Shown: piece by piece, positions 46,042 to 53,708 of the stretch | Position numbering within the stretch: the first letter of the stretch is position 1 | How the letters are laid out: each line of letters opens with the position of its first letter | Source of the DNA: Paenibacillus sanguinis 2301083 = DSM 16941 | GTDB lineage: Bacteria; Bacillota; Bacilli; Paenibacillales; Paenibacillaceae | Direction: 5' to 3' | Assembly: GCF_000374825.1 (NCBI RefSeq) | Contig: NZ_KB895389.1 | Coordinates: 29,924 to 93,923, forward strand | DNA: 64,000 nucleotides | Program-made: the position numbers and the translations under genes | Notes under the pieces: generated by a model | What the model was told of the DNA's origin: nothing | Database searches by the model: none | Seen by the model: only the letters and a program-made list of their open reading frames with translations

Positions 46042-47409
46042 TTAGAAGCCTGCGAGGTAGCGGGTATATTCAATCACTTGCTTGACCGAAGGGCGAATTT
46101 TCCCTTCGCCCATCGGAGTATTATCGTTCTTGGATGGCTTGGAATTGACTTCCAGCAGCCATACCCGCCCGCTCATATCTACGGCCAAATCAATGCCGAA
46201 TTCTCCGAAATGGGCAGGGATATGGGCGTCTACGCTTTGAGCAATATCCAGAGCGGCGTTTTTCAGCTTGGCCCCGACCTTGCTCTTGATTCCAGCAGGC
46301 AGCAGGCTGCGCGCAATAGCCTCCTTGACGGTACTCAAGCTACCGCCGCGTGCCAGGTTGGATACAAAGTGCTGACTCCCGGCGATCCGTGCTACGATGG
46401 AGGTTGTGTTCCACTTTCCAGATAAATTCTTCTGCACAAGCGCACGAAAATCCACCGGCCGGTGATCCACTTCGATGAGGTGAAGACCCTGCTGGATTTG
46501 ATAACGGGTTGTTTTCATTTTGCCGGACAACGATTGAAACAGCTTTGTGAGGTTGGGATAAGTCTGTCGGCGCGTGCCTCCGACTTGAGCCGTCAGGGTT
46601 TGGTACGTACCTCCCTCAAGCCGGGAGATACGAATGATACCTTTGCCCAGGCTGCCCTTGATCGGCTTGAGAAAAATGATTGGATACTTGCCGCACATCA
46701 TTTTCAGCATCGCGTAGTTCCGAAACAGGTGAGATTCCGGCAAATAGCGTTGAATGGAACCGTCCCGCTCAATGGCATCAAATACTTCATTCTTGTCGAG
46801 ATACTTCTCATTGAAGAAATAGCTGCCATAGCGAGATTTTACTTCTTTCATAAAATGCTGTACGCTAGGTTTATTCTCCAGCTTCCGTGAATTCAGCCGG
46901 TTGTAGAATACATCTGCCGCTGGCAATTGAGTCTGCTTCCATCCGTTGCTGTAGACCCATCCCGTCACTTGGCCCGAGCTTTTGCCGATATGATTGGGGG
47001 TGAAGAAGTACACGTATACCCCTTGACGCGAGCAGGCATTGACGAGCTCCCGGCAAAACAGCGTCATCTGCCCGAAAGGCCGTTCCGGATTGCCCGCAAA
47101 GTCCTGGCTGAGCAGGATGCCCAGCAGCGGCCCAAGCTGAAGGGTCGAGGAATGGGGACGGTAGATCAGCCGCAGTGTGGATTTTGGCTGAATGCCCATT
47201 TTCTTTGCGAGACCCGAGCCAAGCCGGATTCCATCGGAACGGGATAATGGAACGACCCTGACACGGTGTCGGAATGATCCGAAGGTAAGCAGGAGCGGAA
47301 GATGAGCGGGAATTCTCCATTGCTTGATCAGAGTATCTCCAAGTACAAGAACGTCATCTTCAAGCAGGCCCGGACTCATGATCTGAATCGTTATTTTTCT
47401 GGAGGGCAT
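46042..47409 (-). CDS. YheC/YheD family ATP-grasp protein (long, YheD-like form)
   Basis: A 455-residue protein from the ATG at 47409, which has AAGGAG upstream; the frame is open for a further 81 bases without a site. The N-terminal extra domain (about residues 1-95) leads into GPLLGILLSQDF. ATP-grasp motifs are IFLKPIKGSLGKGIIRI, the VDFRALVQKN strand and WLLEVNSKPSKND. As the first gene of five, it lies behind a match to the sigma-K promoter consensus at 47485-47512. It is divergent from yheB-yheA, the same neighbours yheD has in B. subtilis. Confidence 0.9.
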   Translation of the reverse strand: MPSRKITIQIMSPGLLEDDVLVLGDTLIKQWRIPAHLPLLLTFGSFRHRVRVVPLSRSDGIRLGSGLAKKMGIQPKSTLRLIYRPHSSTLQLGPLLGILLSQDFAGNPERPFGQMTLFCRELVNACSRQGVYVYFFTPNHIGKSSGQVTGWVYSNGWKQTQLPAADVFYNRLNSRKLENKPSVQHFMKEVKSRYGSYFFNEKYLDKNEVFDAIERDGSIQRYLPESHLFRNYAMLKMMCGKYPIIFLKPIKGSLGKGIIRISRLEGGTYQTLTAQVGGTRRQTYPNLTKLFQSLSGKMKTTRYQIQQGLHLIEVDHRPVDFRALVQKNLSGKWNTTSIVARIAGSQHFVSNLARGGSLSTVKEAIARSLLPAGIKSKVGAKLKNAALDIAQSVDAHIPAHFGEFGIDLAVDMSGRVWLLEVNSKPSKNDNTPMGEGKIRPSVKQVIEYTRYLAGF

Positions 47410-47484
47410 GTAGTGGATCTCCTTCCAAGCTAAGCTGGGGTCCTGGATGCAAGTAAAGATCATCTGCGTAAAATGCATGTAATG

Positions 47485-47512
47485 TATCATATGAGGACAT
47501 AGAATCCTTGGT
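47485..47512 (-). promoter_or_regulatory. Sigma-K-type promoter of the yheD/yheC cluster
   Basis: Reading the minus strand, AC (47512-47511), then 17 bases, then CATATGATA (47493-47485). This is an exact fit to the sigma-K consensus AC-N17-CATANNNTA. The start would be near 47478, about 70 bases before the first ATG. It implies late mother-cell expression of all five ATP-grasp genes. Confidence 0.65.
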
Positions 47513-47595
47513 GATTAACCTATGCCCGTTTTTGCCTTAGTCTGGGCGGGAGACGTCACAATTCTTCAGTGTACAAGACAGAAGGAGGAGGAAAG

Positions 47596-48759
47596 GTGCA
47601 GGACTGGCTATACATATTGGTGAGCATCCTGGTAGCGGCATTCGTCGGCGGGGTCACCAATCACTTCGCAATTAAGATGTTGTTCCATCCAAGGAATGCT
47701 GTACATATTGGCAAGCTTCATGTTCCGTTCACACCGGGCCTCATTCCCAAACGGCGTGATGATATCGCCCTCTCGCTGGGGAAGGTGGTGTCCGAATATC
47801 TGGTTACGGTCGAAGGATTGCAGGAGACGGTATTGCGGCCGGCGTTCCGTCAGCGGCTAGAGGATAAAGTACAGGGCTGGTTCGGGGAACTAAGCAATAG
47901 CGATTTAACCGTGAAGGAAGCGGCTTTGCGGATATGGAGTGAAGCTGAATTGGAGGCGCTGAAGATTAACCTGGCGAATGGCGCCAGACAAGCGGCTTTG
48001 CGAGGCTTCCAGTCCTGGTGGGAGCAGTCCGATGCCAAGAGCATTCCTCTTAAACAGCTGGTCCCCGGCTGGTCCGAAGAGAATCGCAAGGTCTGGAGTG
48101 CGGTCTTGGCAGGGGAACTGCTGCGGGTGGCAGAAGAAGAGCTTCTATCCGCCGGCGGACAGCGGATGCTGTCCAGACTGGCTTCCGGCATGATGGACAA
48201 AACCGGAGGGTTCCTCGGAACGATGGCTGCCATCTTTGTGGACGAGGAAAAGCTGGTGCAGAAAATAACACCCGCAGCTGTGCAAGCATTGCGCAGCAAG
48301 CAAACTCTGGACAAAACGGCGCAGGCGATCGAAGCCAGAATGCAGCAGTACGGGGAATTGCCGGCGGCGGAATTGCTGGGGGTCGTGACGGGCCAGGAAG
48401 CCGGGAAATGGCTGGAAGAGCATATCGGACAATGGCCGATTTACAATTGGATCACTCGGGTAGAGGAACTCAAGGTGAGCGCATTCGTTGAACCTTGGCG
48501 GGAGCAAGCGGCGGCCGGAATTCCCCGGCTGACCGAGCGGGTGTTAACCTTTGCTGCTAGCGTTATTCCCGCGGTGATCCAGGCGGTGGGATTACCTCAG
48601 CTTGTGGAGGAGCAGGTCAAGAAGTTTCCGGTCGAACGCCTTGAGGAAATTATTTTAGGCATTTCAGGGAAAGAATTTCGAGCAATCACGTGGTTGGGAG
48701 CGGTGCTGGGTGGCATCATAGGCTTGTTCCAGGCCATCTTTATGCTTTTGACTAACTAA
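47596..48759 (+). CDS. yheB: DUF445 family membrane protein YheB
   Basis: A 387-residue protein from the GTG at 47596, behind GGAGGAGGAAAG. The start is hydrophobic, with the DUF445 signature FVGGVTNHFAIKMLFHP followed by FTPGLIPKRRDDIALSLGKVVSEYLVT. A long helical middle and the closing ITWLGAVLGGIIGLFQAIFML helix complete the DUF445 plan. YheB is a membrane-associated protein of unknown function. yheA follows 36 bases later, the same pairing as in B. subtilis. Confidence 0.93.
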   Translation: MQDWLYILVSILVAAFVGGVTNHFAIKMLFHPRNAVHIGKLHVPFTPGLIPKRRDDIALSLGKVVSEYLVTVEGLQETVLRPAFRQRLEDKVQGWFGELSNSDLTVKEAALRIWSEAELEALKINLANGARQAALRGFQSWWEQSDAKSIPLKQLVPGWSEENRKVWSAVLAGELLRVAEEELLSAGGQRMLSRLASGMMDKTGGFLGTMAAIFVDEEKLVQKITPAAVQALRSKQTLDKTAQAIEARMQQYGELPAAELLGVVTGQEAGKWLEEHIGQWPIYNWITRVEELKVSAFVEPWREQAAAGIPRLTERVLTFAASVIPAVIQAVGLPQLVEEQVKKFPVERLEEIILGISGKEFRAITWLGAVLGGIIGLFQAIFMLLTN

Positions 48760-48795
48760 GTTTTTGTTAACTAATCATTTAGAGGAGGAGATTAT

Positions 48796-49140
48796 ATGAA
48801 TATTTACGACAAAGCACATGAATTGGCAGCGGCTCTGAAGGATAGCCGGGAGGTAACGGAGATTACGGCCGCCATGAAGCTGGTTGATGCGGACCCTGAA
48901 AGCAAGCAAATGCTGGACAATTTCCGTGCTCGTCAGACCGAGGTACAGCAGCGGATGATGTCCGGAGACATGCCTTCGCAAGAGGAAATGGAGCAGATGG
49001 AGAAGCTGTTTGAAGTGCTCAGCCTCAATCTCAATATCCGCCGATTGTTTGATGCCGAGCAGAAGCTTAGTGTCATTATTCAGGATGTTAACAAAATTAT
49101 AACCGATAGCTTGCAGCATTTGTATGGAGGGGAAGCTTAA
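48796..49140 (+). CDS. yheA: YlbF/YmcA family protein YheA
   Basis: A 114-residue all-helical protein of the YlbF/YmcA family (B. subtilis YheA has 117 residues). It has the family pattern YDKAHELAAALKDSREV at the start, DNFRARQTEVQQRM in the middle and NIRRLFDAEQKLSVIIQDVNKII near the C-terminus. YlbF and YmcA act with YaaT in RNA processing and sporulation control; YheA itself is less studied. GAGGAGG precedes the ATG. It is co-directional with yheB and probably in the same transcript. Confidence 0.93.
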   Translation: MNIYDKAHELAAALKDSREVTEITAAMKLVDADPESKQMLDNFRARQTEVQQRMMSGDMPSQEEMEQMEKLFEVLSLNLNIRRLFDAEQKLSVIIQDVNKIITDSLQHLYGGEA

Positions 49141-49274
49141 AAAAACAAGCCGAACCAACATTTTTGAAATGAGTTTGCAGCTTTCTCTCATATTCTTGCA
49201 GCTTGGTTCATAGAGATAGAAGAGACAAGGCAATCTGTAATCTTCTACTCTATGAAATGAAGGAGCTGCGAAAG

Positions 49275-49568
49275 ATGAAGACTGTAAAGAGAACAAGCAA
49301 ATGGAAAAATGTCATTTACTTAATTCTGGCTTTGGCCATGCTGGTTTACGCATTGCCCTTAATTTCCTTTGAGCCGGGAGCAGGGTTTGTATCCTGGTTT
49401 GGAGCCGTGTGGGCAGGATTTGCCTTCCTGGTGATCGGTGCTCATCTATATTTCATTCTTGGCGTCAGTGAAGAGAAGCAGCGGGAATTGGATAAAATCC
49501 GGCGTGCCAAATACCGGGAATGGCAGCTTCAGTGGCAGGAACGTGGTGAGCAACGCGAGCATGTTTGA
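49275..49568 (+). CDS. Small two-helix membrane protein
   Basis: A 97-residue protein from the ATG at 49275, which has AAGGAG nine bases upstream. It has a basic N-terminus, two hydrophobic helices (about residues 12-32 and 39-63) and a charged C-terminal helix KQRELDKIRRAKYREWQLQWQER that would face the cytoplasm. I do not recognise a named family. It lies behind yheA and is closed by a strong terminator at 49600-49645. Confidence 0.75.
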   Translation: MKTVKRTSKWKNVIYLILALAMLVYALPLISFEPGAGFVSWFGAVWAGFAFLVIGAHLYFILGVSEEKQRELDKIRRAKYREWQLQWQERGEQREHV

Positions 49569-49599
49569 GTCAGCTATACACTTACAGATCGATATGGCA

Positions 49600-49645
49600 A
49601 AAACAGCAAGTGAGAGGAAGTGCCTTCTCGCTTGCTGTTTTTTTA
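49600..49645 (+). terminator. Rho-independent terminator carrying repeat copy 2
   Basis: AACAGCAAG pairs with CTTGCTGTT, with an inner GAGAGG/CCTTCTC stem, followed by seven T residues. The T-tract forms the left end of the 122-bp repeat. Confidence 0.9.
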
Positions 49646-49760
49646 AGATTATAGAATTTATAAGTTTTCAGCGGAGCCGAACAATTCTATAATCGCAAGA
49701 AAAACTACCGCTTAACGTGGTCTGGCTTCAAAGATGGTACATCAATAGATGTTTTTCTTA
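49639..49760. repeat. 122-bp dispersed repeat, copy 2
   Basis: Matches 9222-9343 over the full 122 bases with two substitutions. Like copy 1 it begins on a terminator T-tract and lies in the same orientation as the upstream terminated gene. The nested hairpin GATTATAGAATT/AATTCTATAATC and the outer AAGAAAAAC/GTTTTTCTT pair are both kept. Confidence 0.88.
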
Positions 49761-49771
49761 AATGCTCCAGT

Positions 49772-50107
49772 TTACTCGGGGGTGAGTGCGCGGCAGAGTC
49801 TGGCCGCACCGCTTAGACCCTTCATGCCCCCATACAGTGTATAGAAAAAAGAGTCGGGCGCGTCGAGAGAAAAGGATAAATATTGCTTGGGATCGACCCC
49901 GAGCATCTTCTCGAATAAGGTCGCGGTGTCGTAGGCGTAGAAGCAGAAGTACGTATATTGAAATTCGGGCATCTTGTCGGCAATCGTCAAAATTTCATCC
50001 GCATACTGCTCCAAATGATTTTCCGCCTCAGCCAGCATGGCCAGCGCATCTTCAAGCTGTACGGCAATTTGAATCGTCTTCTCGTTGATGATGGTAACGG
50101 TAGCCAT
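49772..50107 (-). CDS. Uncharacterised protein in an FNR-type operon
   Basis: A 111-residue protein that I do not recognise. The N-terminal 50 residues look helical (IQIAVQLEDALAMLAEAENHLEQYADEI). The middle is aromatic-rich (FQYTYFCFYAYDTATLFEKM) and the C-terminus has FFYTLYGGMKGLSGAARLC. There is no signal peptide, and membrane insertion looks unlikely. AAGGAG precedes the ATG. It starts 19 bases after the DUF2249 gene and shares its FNR-type promoter, so a role in oxygen-limited or nitrogen-oxide metabolism is inferred. Confidence 0.75.
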   Translation of the reverse strand: MATVTIINEKTIQIAVQLEDALAMLAEAENHLEQYADEILTIADKMPEFQYTYFCFYAYDTATLFEKMLGVDPKQYLSFSLDAPDSFFYTLYGGMKGLSGAARLCRALTPE

Positions 50108-50126
50108 AGCTCTGAAGTCTCCTTAT

Positions 50127-50360
50127 TTAATTTTTGCCGATTTTCACTTGGAACATGGCCGGGCCTTGCTCGATATATTCCCAGGTGAACGCGCCGGGAT
50201 GCAAAGCATCAAATTGGAAGCGCAGCGGTACTGGATCATGGTCATTGATAAGCAACATGGCTTCTCCCGGCCGCAAGGAATTGTAGGCGGAAAAAATAGT
50301 CTTATGTTTCAATTGCGGCGGATATTCCGTAGCATTGACAGTCACTTTGAATTGGCTCAT
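50127..50360 (-). CDS. DUF2249 domain protein
   Basis: A 77-residue protein from the ATG at 50360, chosen for CAGGAGGG upstream. The DUF2249 pattern is clear: VNATEYPPQLKHKTIFSAYNSLRPGEAMLLINDHDPVPLRFQFDALHPGAFTWEYIEQGP compressed into one TusA-like domain, including the conserved DHDP and W-Y-QGP residues. DUF2249 proteins are often encoded with anaerobic or nitric-oxide-response genes, and their function is unknown. A class-II FNR-type promoter lies directly upstream, and an uncharacterised 111-residue protein is co-transcribed. Confidence 0.88.
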   Translation of the reverse strand: MSQFKVTVNATEYPPQLKHKTIFSAYNSLRPGEAMLLINDHDPVPLRFQFDALHPGAFTWEYIEQGPAMFQVKIGKN

Positions 50361-50401
50361 ATGAGTCCCTCCTGAATAGATAAAATGAATGATTCGCACT
50401 C

Positions 50402-50443
50402 ATTATATCAAGGGGTTCAGATGCAAATGTGATACAAATCACA
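50402..50443 (-). promoter_or_regulatory. FNR/Crp-type activated promoter
   Basis: TGTGATACAAATCACA (50428-50443) is a perfect TGTGA-N6-TCACA FNR/Crp-family site. On the minus strand TATAAT lies at 50407-50402. With a start near 50395 the site is centred at about -41, the position of class II activation. This predicts induction of the DUF2249 operon by an FNR-type regulator under low oxygen. Confidence 0.7.
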
Positions 50444-50497
50444 AGAAAAACGGGACCGGTATTTTTCGCTGTTATGTTTGCGCAAGCCGTCAATAAT

Positions 50498-50517
50498 CCA
50501 GTGACAGAAGTCACTGG
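50498..50517. repeat. Perfect inverted repeat CCAGTGAC-AGAA-GTCACTGG
   Basis: An 8-bp stem with a four-base loop, without a T-tract. It lies between the FNR-type promoter and the ywiC-like remnant and could be an operator or a processed hairpin. Confidence 0.5.
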
Positions 50518-50588
50518 ACCGGGGAGTAAGGACGATTACAATATCGATAATTTGCGCTTGCTACCATCTGGAAGGAGTGATAAATCGC

Positions 50589-50720
50589 TTGAGGATCAAA
50601 GGCTATACTCCCAATCAACATGGGGGTTGGGCGATGATCATCATCCCGCTGCTCCAATGGGGGCGGGCAGGCAAGGCAGGCAGCGTTTGGGGCCGATGCT
50701 TTTGTATGGAGTTTTGCTGA
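50589..50720 (+). pseudogene. Remnant of a ywiC-like gene
   Basis: From TTG 50589, behind AAGGAGTGATAAATC, the frame reads LRIKGYTPNQHGGWAMIIIP, then LLQW. The PNQHGGWAMIIIP segment matches the N-terminal signature of YwiC-like membrane proteins (P-x-QHGAWAM-x-I-P). The frame then loses its membrane character and stops at 50720 after 43 codons; full YwiC proteins are more than 200 residues. Remaining non-coding sequence to 50916 is too short for the rest. In B. subtilis ywiC adjoins fnr, so its presence beside an FNR-type site is suggestive. The call rests on a short match. Confidence 0.5.
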
Positions 50721-50916
50721 TTCCTATGGTCGCTGGATTACCGTGGATTCGTCCCGGTGCAATCTTGATTGCCCCCGACTGCCATGACTGCGAAGCAGTC
50801 CGGGATGCCGGAAATTTTGTTCTCCTTACTTGTTCTGTCTACGGTCTGGCTGACTTGCGCCTGAATGTGTATAATAGAAACAGATTAGTACAGATTCGGG
50901 TAAGGGGGTATAACAG

Positions 50917-52251
50917 TTGGAGGGGCCGGAAGAAAGCGTAACTAAACACGAGCAGTTGCTTCAGCATATCGAAGGATTGAAGATCGGGACGAAGATATCC
51001 GTACGTAAGCTGGCCAAGGCGCTGAGCGTCAGTGAAGGGACGGCCTACCGCGCGGTCAAGGAAGCGGAGAATCTCGGCATTGTCATCACGAAGGAACGGA
51101 TTGGCACAGTTCGTGTAGAGAAGAAGCCGAGAAATATTTCCGATCAATTGAGCTTCGGCGATGTAGTAGATATTGTAGAAGGACATGTCCTTGGTGGAGG
51201 GGAAGGCCTGGACAAGACTCTGCACAAGTATGTTATCGGCGCCATGAAGATCGATGCGATGGCCCGATACATCGATGCGGGCAGTCTGCTGATTGTCGGG
51301 AACCGCGATAATGCGCATTCTCTGGCCTTGGAGCAAGGGGCCGGGGTGCTGATTACCGGGGGATTCGGGACGAGCCGTGAAGTCAAGGCACTGGCCGATA
51401 AGCTGGCCTTGCCGATTATCTCTTCGAGACACGACACATTTACGGTAGCCTCCATGATTAACCGGGCGTTATTTGATCGCCTGATCAAGAAGAAGATCAT
51501 GCTCGTGGAGGATATCGTAGCCCGCAAGCCACGCGTTAATATGCTTAAAGCGACCAGCAATATTTCTGATTTCGACCAGCTTTCACTGGAGACGGGAAGT
51601 CTACATTTTCCGGTAGTAGACGAATGGAATCGGGTCATAGGTATTGTCAGCCGCAAGAATGTTGAAGAGTTGAACGGCGATCAGACCATTGAGAAGTGTA
51701 TGACTCGCCATCCGATTACCGTTGGCCTGCAAACCTCGCTGGCATCGGCGGCCCAGATCATGGTCTGGGAGGGCATTGATTTCCTGCCTGTAGTGGACCG
51801 CAACCGCAAGCTTGTCTCGTCTGTGACCCGCCGGGAGGTGCTGCATGCGATGCGGGATGTCCGCAACCAGCCGCAGCTTGGCGAGACGTTCGAGCATCTG
51901 ATGTGGAACGGGTTTGCCGAGGAGCGGGATGCAGAAGGCAAGCTGTTTTTTCGCGGGATGATCACACCGCAGATGTCCACGGACCTTGGGACCATTTCAC
52001 ATGGTGTTTTGACTTCATTGATGACCCAAGCAGGGTTAAGAGTGGCGAAGGATGCCAGCGGTGGCGATTTCGTTGTGGATAACGTCACCTCGTATTTCAT
52101 TCGCCCCGTACAGATCGAGAACCCGGTGATTATCAGTGCGTTGGTGTTGGAGATGAGCCGCCGGGCATGCAAGCTGGAAATTATGCTGACTTACCAGGAG
52201 ATGTTAATCTCAAAAGCAGCCATGACGTTGCAATCCATTGATCATGCTTGA
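50917..52251 (+). CDS. ytoI: DRTGG/CBS/hotdog regulator-like protein YtoI
   Basis: A 444-residue protein starting at TTG 50917, with AAGGGGG nine bases upstream and TATAAT at 50871. Order: an N-terminal winged helix (about 5-70, IGTKISVRKLAKALSVSEGTAYRAVKEAENLG), a DRTGG domain (about 75-190), two CBS domains (about 195-315, with SLHFPVVDEWNRVIGIVSRKNV and VWEGIDFLPVVDRNRKLVSSVTRREV), and a hotdog thioesterase-like domain (about 330-440). This is the B. subtilis YtoI plan (439 residues). CBS and DRTGG domains suggest nucleotide sensing; the regulated targets are unknown. ytpI lies convergent, as in Bacillus. Confidence 0.92.
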   Translation: MEGPEESVTKHEQLLQHIEGLKIGTKISVRKLAKALSVSEGTAYRAVKEAENLGIVITKERIGTVRVEKKPRNISDQLSFGDVVDIVEGHVLGGGEGLDKTLHKYVIGAMKIDAMARYIDAGSLLIVGNRDNAHSLALEQGAGVLITGGFGTSREVKALADKLALPIISSRHDTFTVASMINRALFDRLIKKKIMLVEDIVARKPRVNMLKATSNISDFDQLSLETGSLHFPVVDEWNRVIGIVSRKNVEELNGDQTIEKCMTRHPITVGLQTSLASAAQIMVWEGIDFLPVVDRNRKLVSSVTRREVLHAMRDVRNQPQLGETFEHLMWNGFAEERDAEGKLFFRGMITPQMSTDLGTISHGVLTSLMTQAGLRVAKDASGGDFVVDNVTSYFIRPVQIENPVIISALVLEMSRRACKLEIMLTYQEMLISKAAMTLQSIDHA

Positions 52252-52397
52252 CCGATCCAATAAGCCTGATTGATAATCAGCCCCTTGCCATTAGTCCGAT
52301 CATAAAGGACCTGTTGGCAGGGCGCTTTTAGGTGTGGTGAACCTATCAAGTTGCCAGAGAGCCCATATGGAGCTGCTACGTGAGGCCTGGCCTTGGG

Positions 52398-52697
52398 TTA
52401 CCCTTGCTTCTGACGGGAATACATGCCGTGATTGCGGATACCGGCAAAGATATTGAACGCGCCCAGCACCATGAATATCGCCCCGATGACAACGCGAAGT
52501 GTCGAGCCGGTGAATAGGAGCATTTGAATTAATGCCAGGATGATGAGCATGAGACCCATGCTGATGTTCATTTTGGCTCCGGCCAGCGCCCGGGTAGCCG
52601 GTTCCAGAGAACGGCGGGATTTAAAGCTGAAGAATAGAGAGCTTAAGCAGGAGAAAATTAAAAGACTATACAATATGTATTGAATCGTTTCTATCAT
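52398..52697 (-). CDS. ytpI: Small membrane protein YtpI
   Basis: A 99-residue protein from the ATG at 52697, placed by AAGGAGGTC upstream. Three hydrophobic helices are visible (about residues 5-25, 45-62 and 67-86), ending FNIFAGIRNHGMYSRQKQG. Length, topology and its position beside ytoI match B. subtilis YtpI, whose function is unknown. The nrnA (ytqI) gene that separates ytpI from ytrI in B. subtilis is not present here. Confidence 0.85.
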   Translation of the reverse strand: MIETIQYILYSLLIFSCLSSLFFSFKSRRSLEPATRALAGAKMNISMGLMLIILALIQMLLFTGSTLRVVIGAIFMVLGAFNIFAGIRNHGMYSRQKQG

Positions 52698-52831
52698 CCT
52701 GAAGACCTCCTTGCAGACCATCCCTATTTGCCCTAATTCTAGCACGAAATGCCGCGGAGGGACATCCGCCGGATCGTGCTACGGGCGATGAATTGGCCAG
52801 AGCGGCGCTTTATGAACAAGCCGCCGCTCTA

Positions 52832-53335
52832 TTACGGCCGAACGTATGGCCTCATGTCCACCCAAACCTGCAATACTCCCTCACTAACGAGCATCGTTTT
52901 GATCTGGATGCTATATTCCTTCTCGCGCACAGTATAGATTTTCCGATTAAGCAAGGTCCGCGCCATCTTGGCATCGGAGTCGATATCGAACATATTGCGT
53001 CCACGAAGCACCTCAAGCTCCTCGTGCAGTTGCTTGGCCACCTCCTTCACCGCGAGGGAATCCAGCGGAGGATCGCGCTCTTCCACCCGTACCTTAATCT
53101 CCTTGATTACCGTGGATTGCCTGTTGTATTTTTTCAAGGTGCGATTGTCTTCCTCCGCCTGATGCAACTGGATGGTCAGGTCCTTGTTCTCGATCCAGAG
53201 CTGATTATAGCTGGCTTGGTAAATCACATTGTATGCGACGCTGCCCGCTACCATGCCGAGAATAAACACAGCGGCTAGCTGCATGAACCGGCGAAAGCCG
53301 TTAGCCCCCGGCTCCGGCTGCTTGGGCGGCTTCAT
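52832..53335 (-). CDS. ytrI: Sporulation membrane protein YtrI
   Basis: A 167-residue protein from the ATG at 53335, whose RBS GGAGGAGG lies in the end of ytrH; the ATG overlaps the ytrH stop by four bases. A short basic N-terminus is followed by one membrane helix (about residues 23-45), then a long coiled-coil-like segment (NQLWIENKDLTIQLHQAEEDNRTLKKYN) and a C-terminal globular part with LLNRKIYTVREKEYSIQIK. YtrI is produced under sigma-E and is needed for full spore quality. Gene order ytrH-ytrI next to dnaE matches Bacillus. Confidence 0.9.
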   Translation of the reverse strand: MKPPKQPEPGANGFRRFMQLAAVFILGMVAGSVAYNVIYQASYNQLWIENKDLTIQLHQAEEDNRTLKKYNRQSTVIKEIKVRVEERDPPLDSLAVKEVAKQLHEELEVLRGRNMFDIDSDAKMARTLLNRKIYTVREKEYSIQIKTMLVSEGVLQVWVDMRPYVRP

Positions 53336-53661
53336 CCTTTGCCTCCTCCACACATCCAGCGGACCAGCTCTGATCCGGAGTGAGCGCCCAGAAAGGCGAA
53401 GAGCAGGTACAAAATTTGCTTGATGGCGGGAGATAAATTACCGTCGAAGAAGTTGCTCTCAATGACCCGCATCGGGTCGATGGTTCCGCCCACCGCAGCG
53501 GCCAATGCCCATATTTTGATCCGGTCAGCGATATCCAGCATGGTATGTGTTGGGGGCTGCAATGAGACGACGGCCCCGATGCCTCCAACCATAGCCCCTC
53601 CCACAACAATGCCGAAGGCGATAAAGAAATCCATCACGGATTTGGTTAAAAAGCTGCTCAC
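53332..53661 (-). CDS. ytrH: Sporulation membrane protein YtrH
   Basis: A 109-residue protein (113 in B. subtilis) with two membrane helices. It has FLTKSVMDFFIAFGIVVGGAMVGGIGAV at the start, DRIKIWALAAAVGGTIDPMRVIESNFF in the middle and AIKQILYLLFAFLGAHSGSELVRWMC near the end. YtrH acts with YtrI in sporulation. It is divergent from dnaE, and the spacer between them carries a 96-bp repeat element at 53709-53804. The stop overlaps the ytrI start. Confidence 0.9.
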   Translation of the reverse strand: MSSFLTKSVMDFFIAFGIVVGGAMVGGIGAVVSLQPPTHTMLDIADRIKIWALAAAVGGTIDPMRVIESNFFDGNLSPAIKQILYLLFAFLGAHSGSELVRWMCGGGKG

Positions 53662-53708
53662 GTATCAGTTCCCCTTTCCAGCGGTTTGTCCGATTGCTTT
53701 TAGATGAT

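Noticed and set aside
50429..50941. A 170-codon open frame across the ywiC remnant and the ytoI start
   Set aside because: It has no matching family, overlaps the ytoI start and runs in a different frame from the YwiC-like motif. It is treated as chance open frame.
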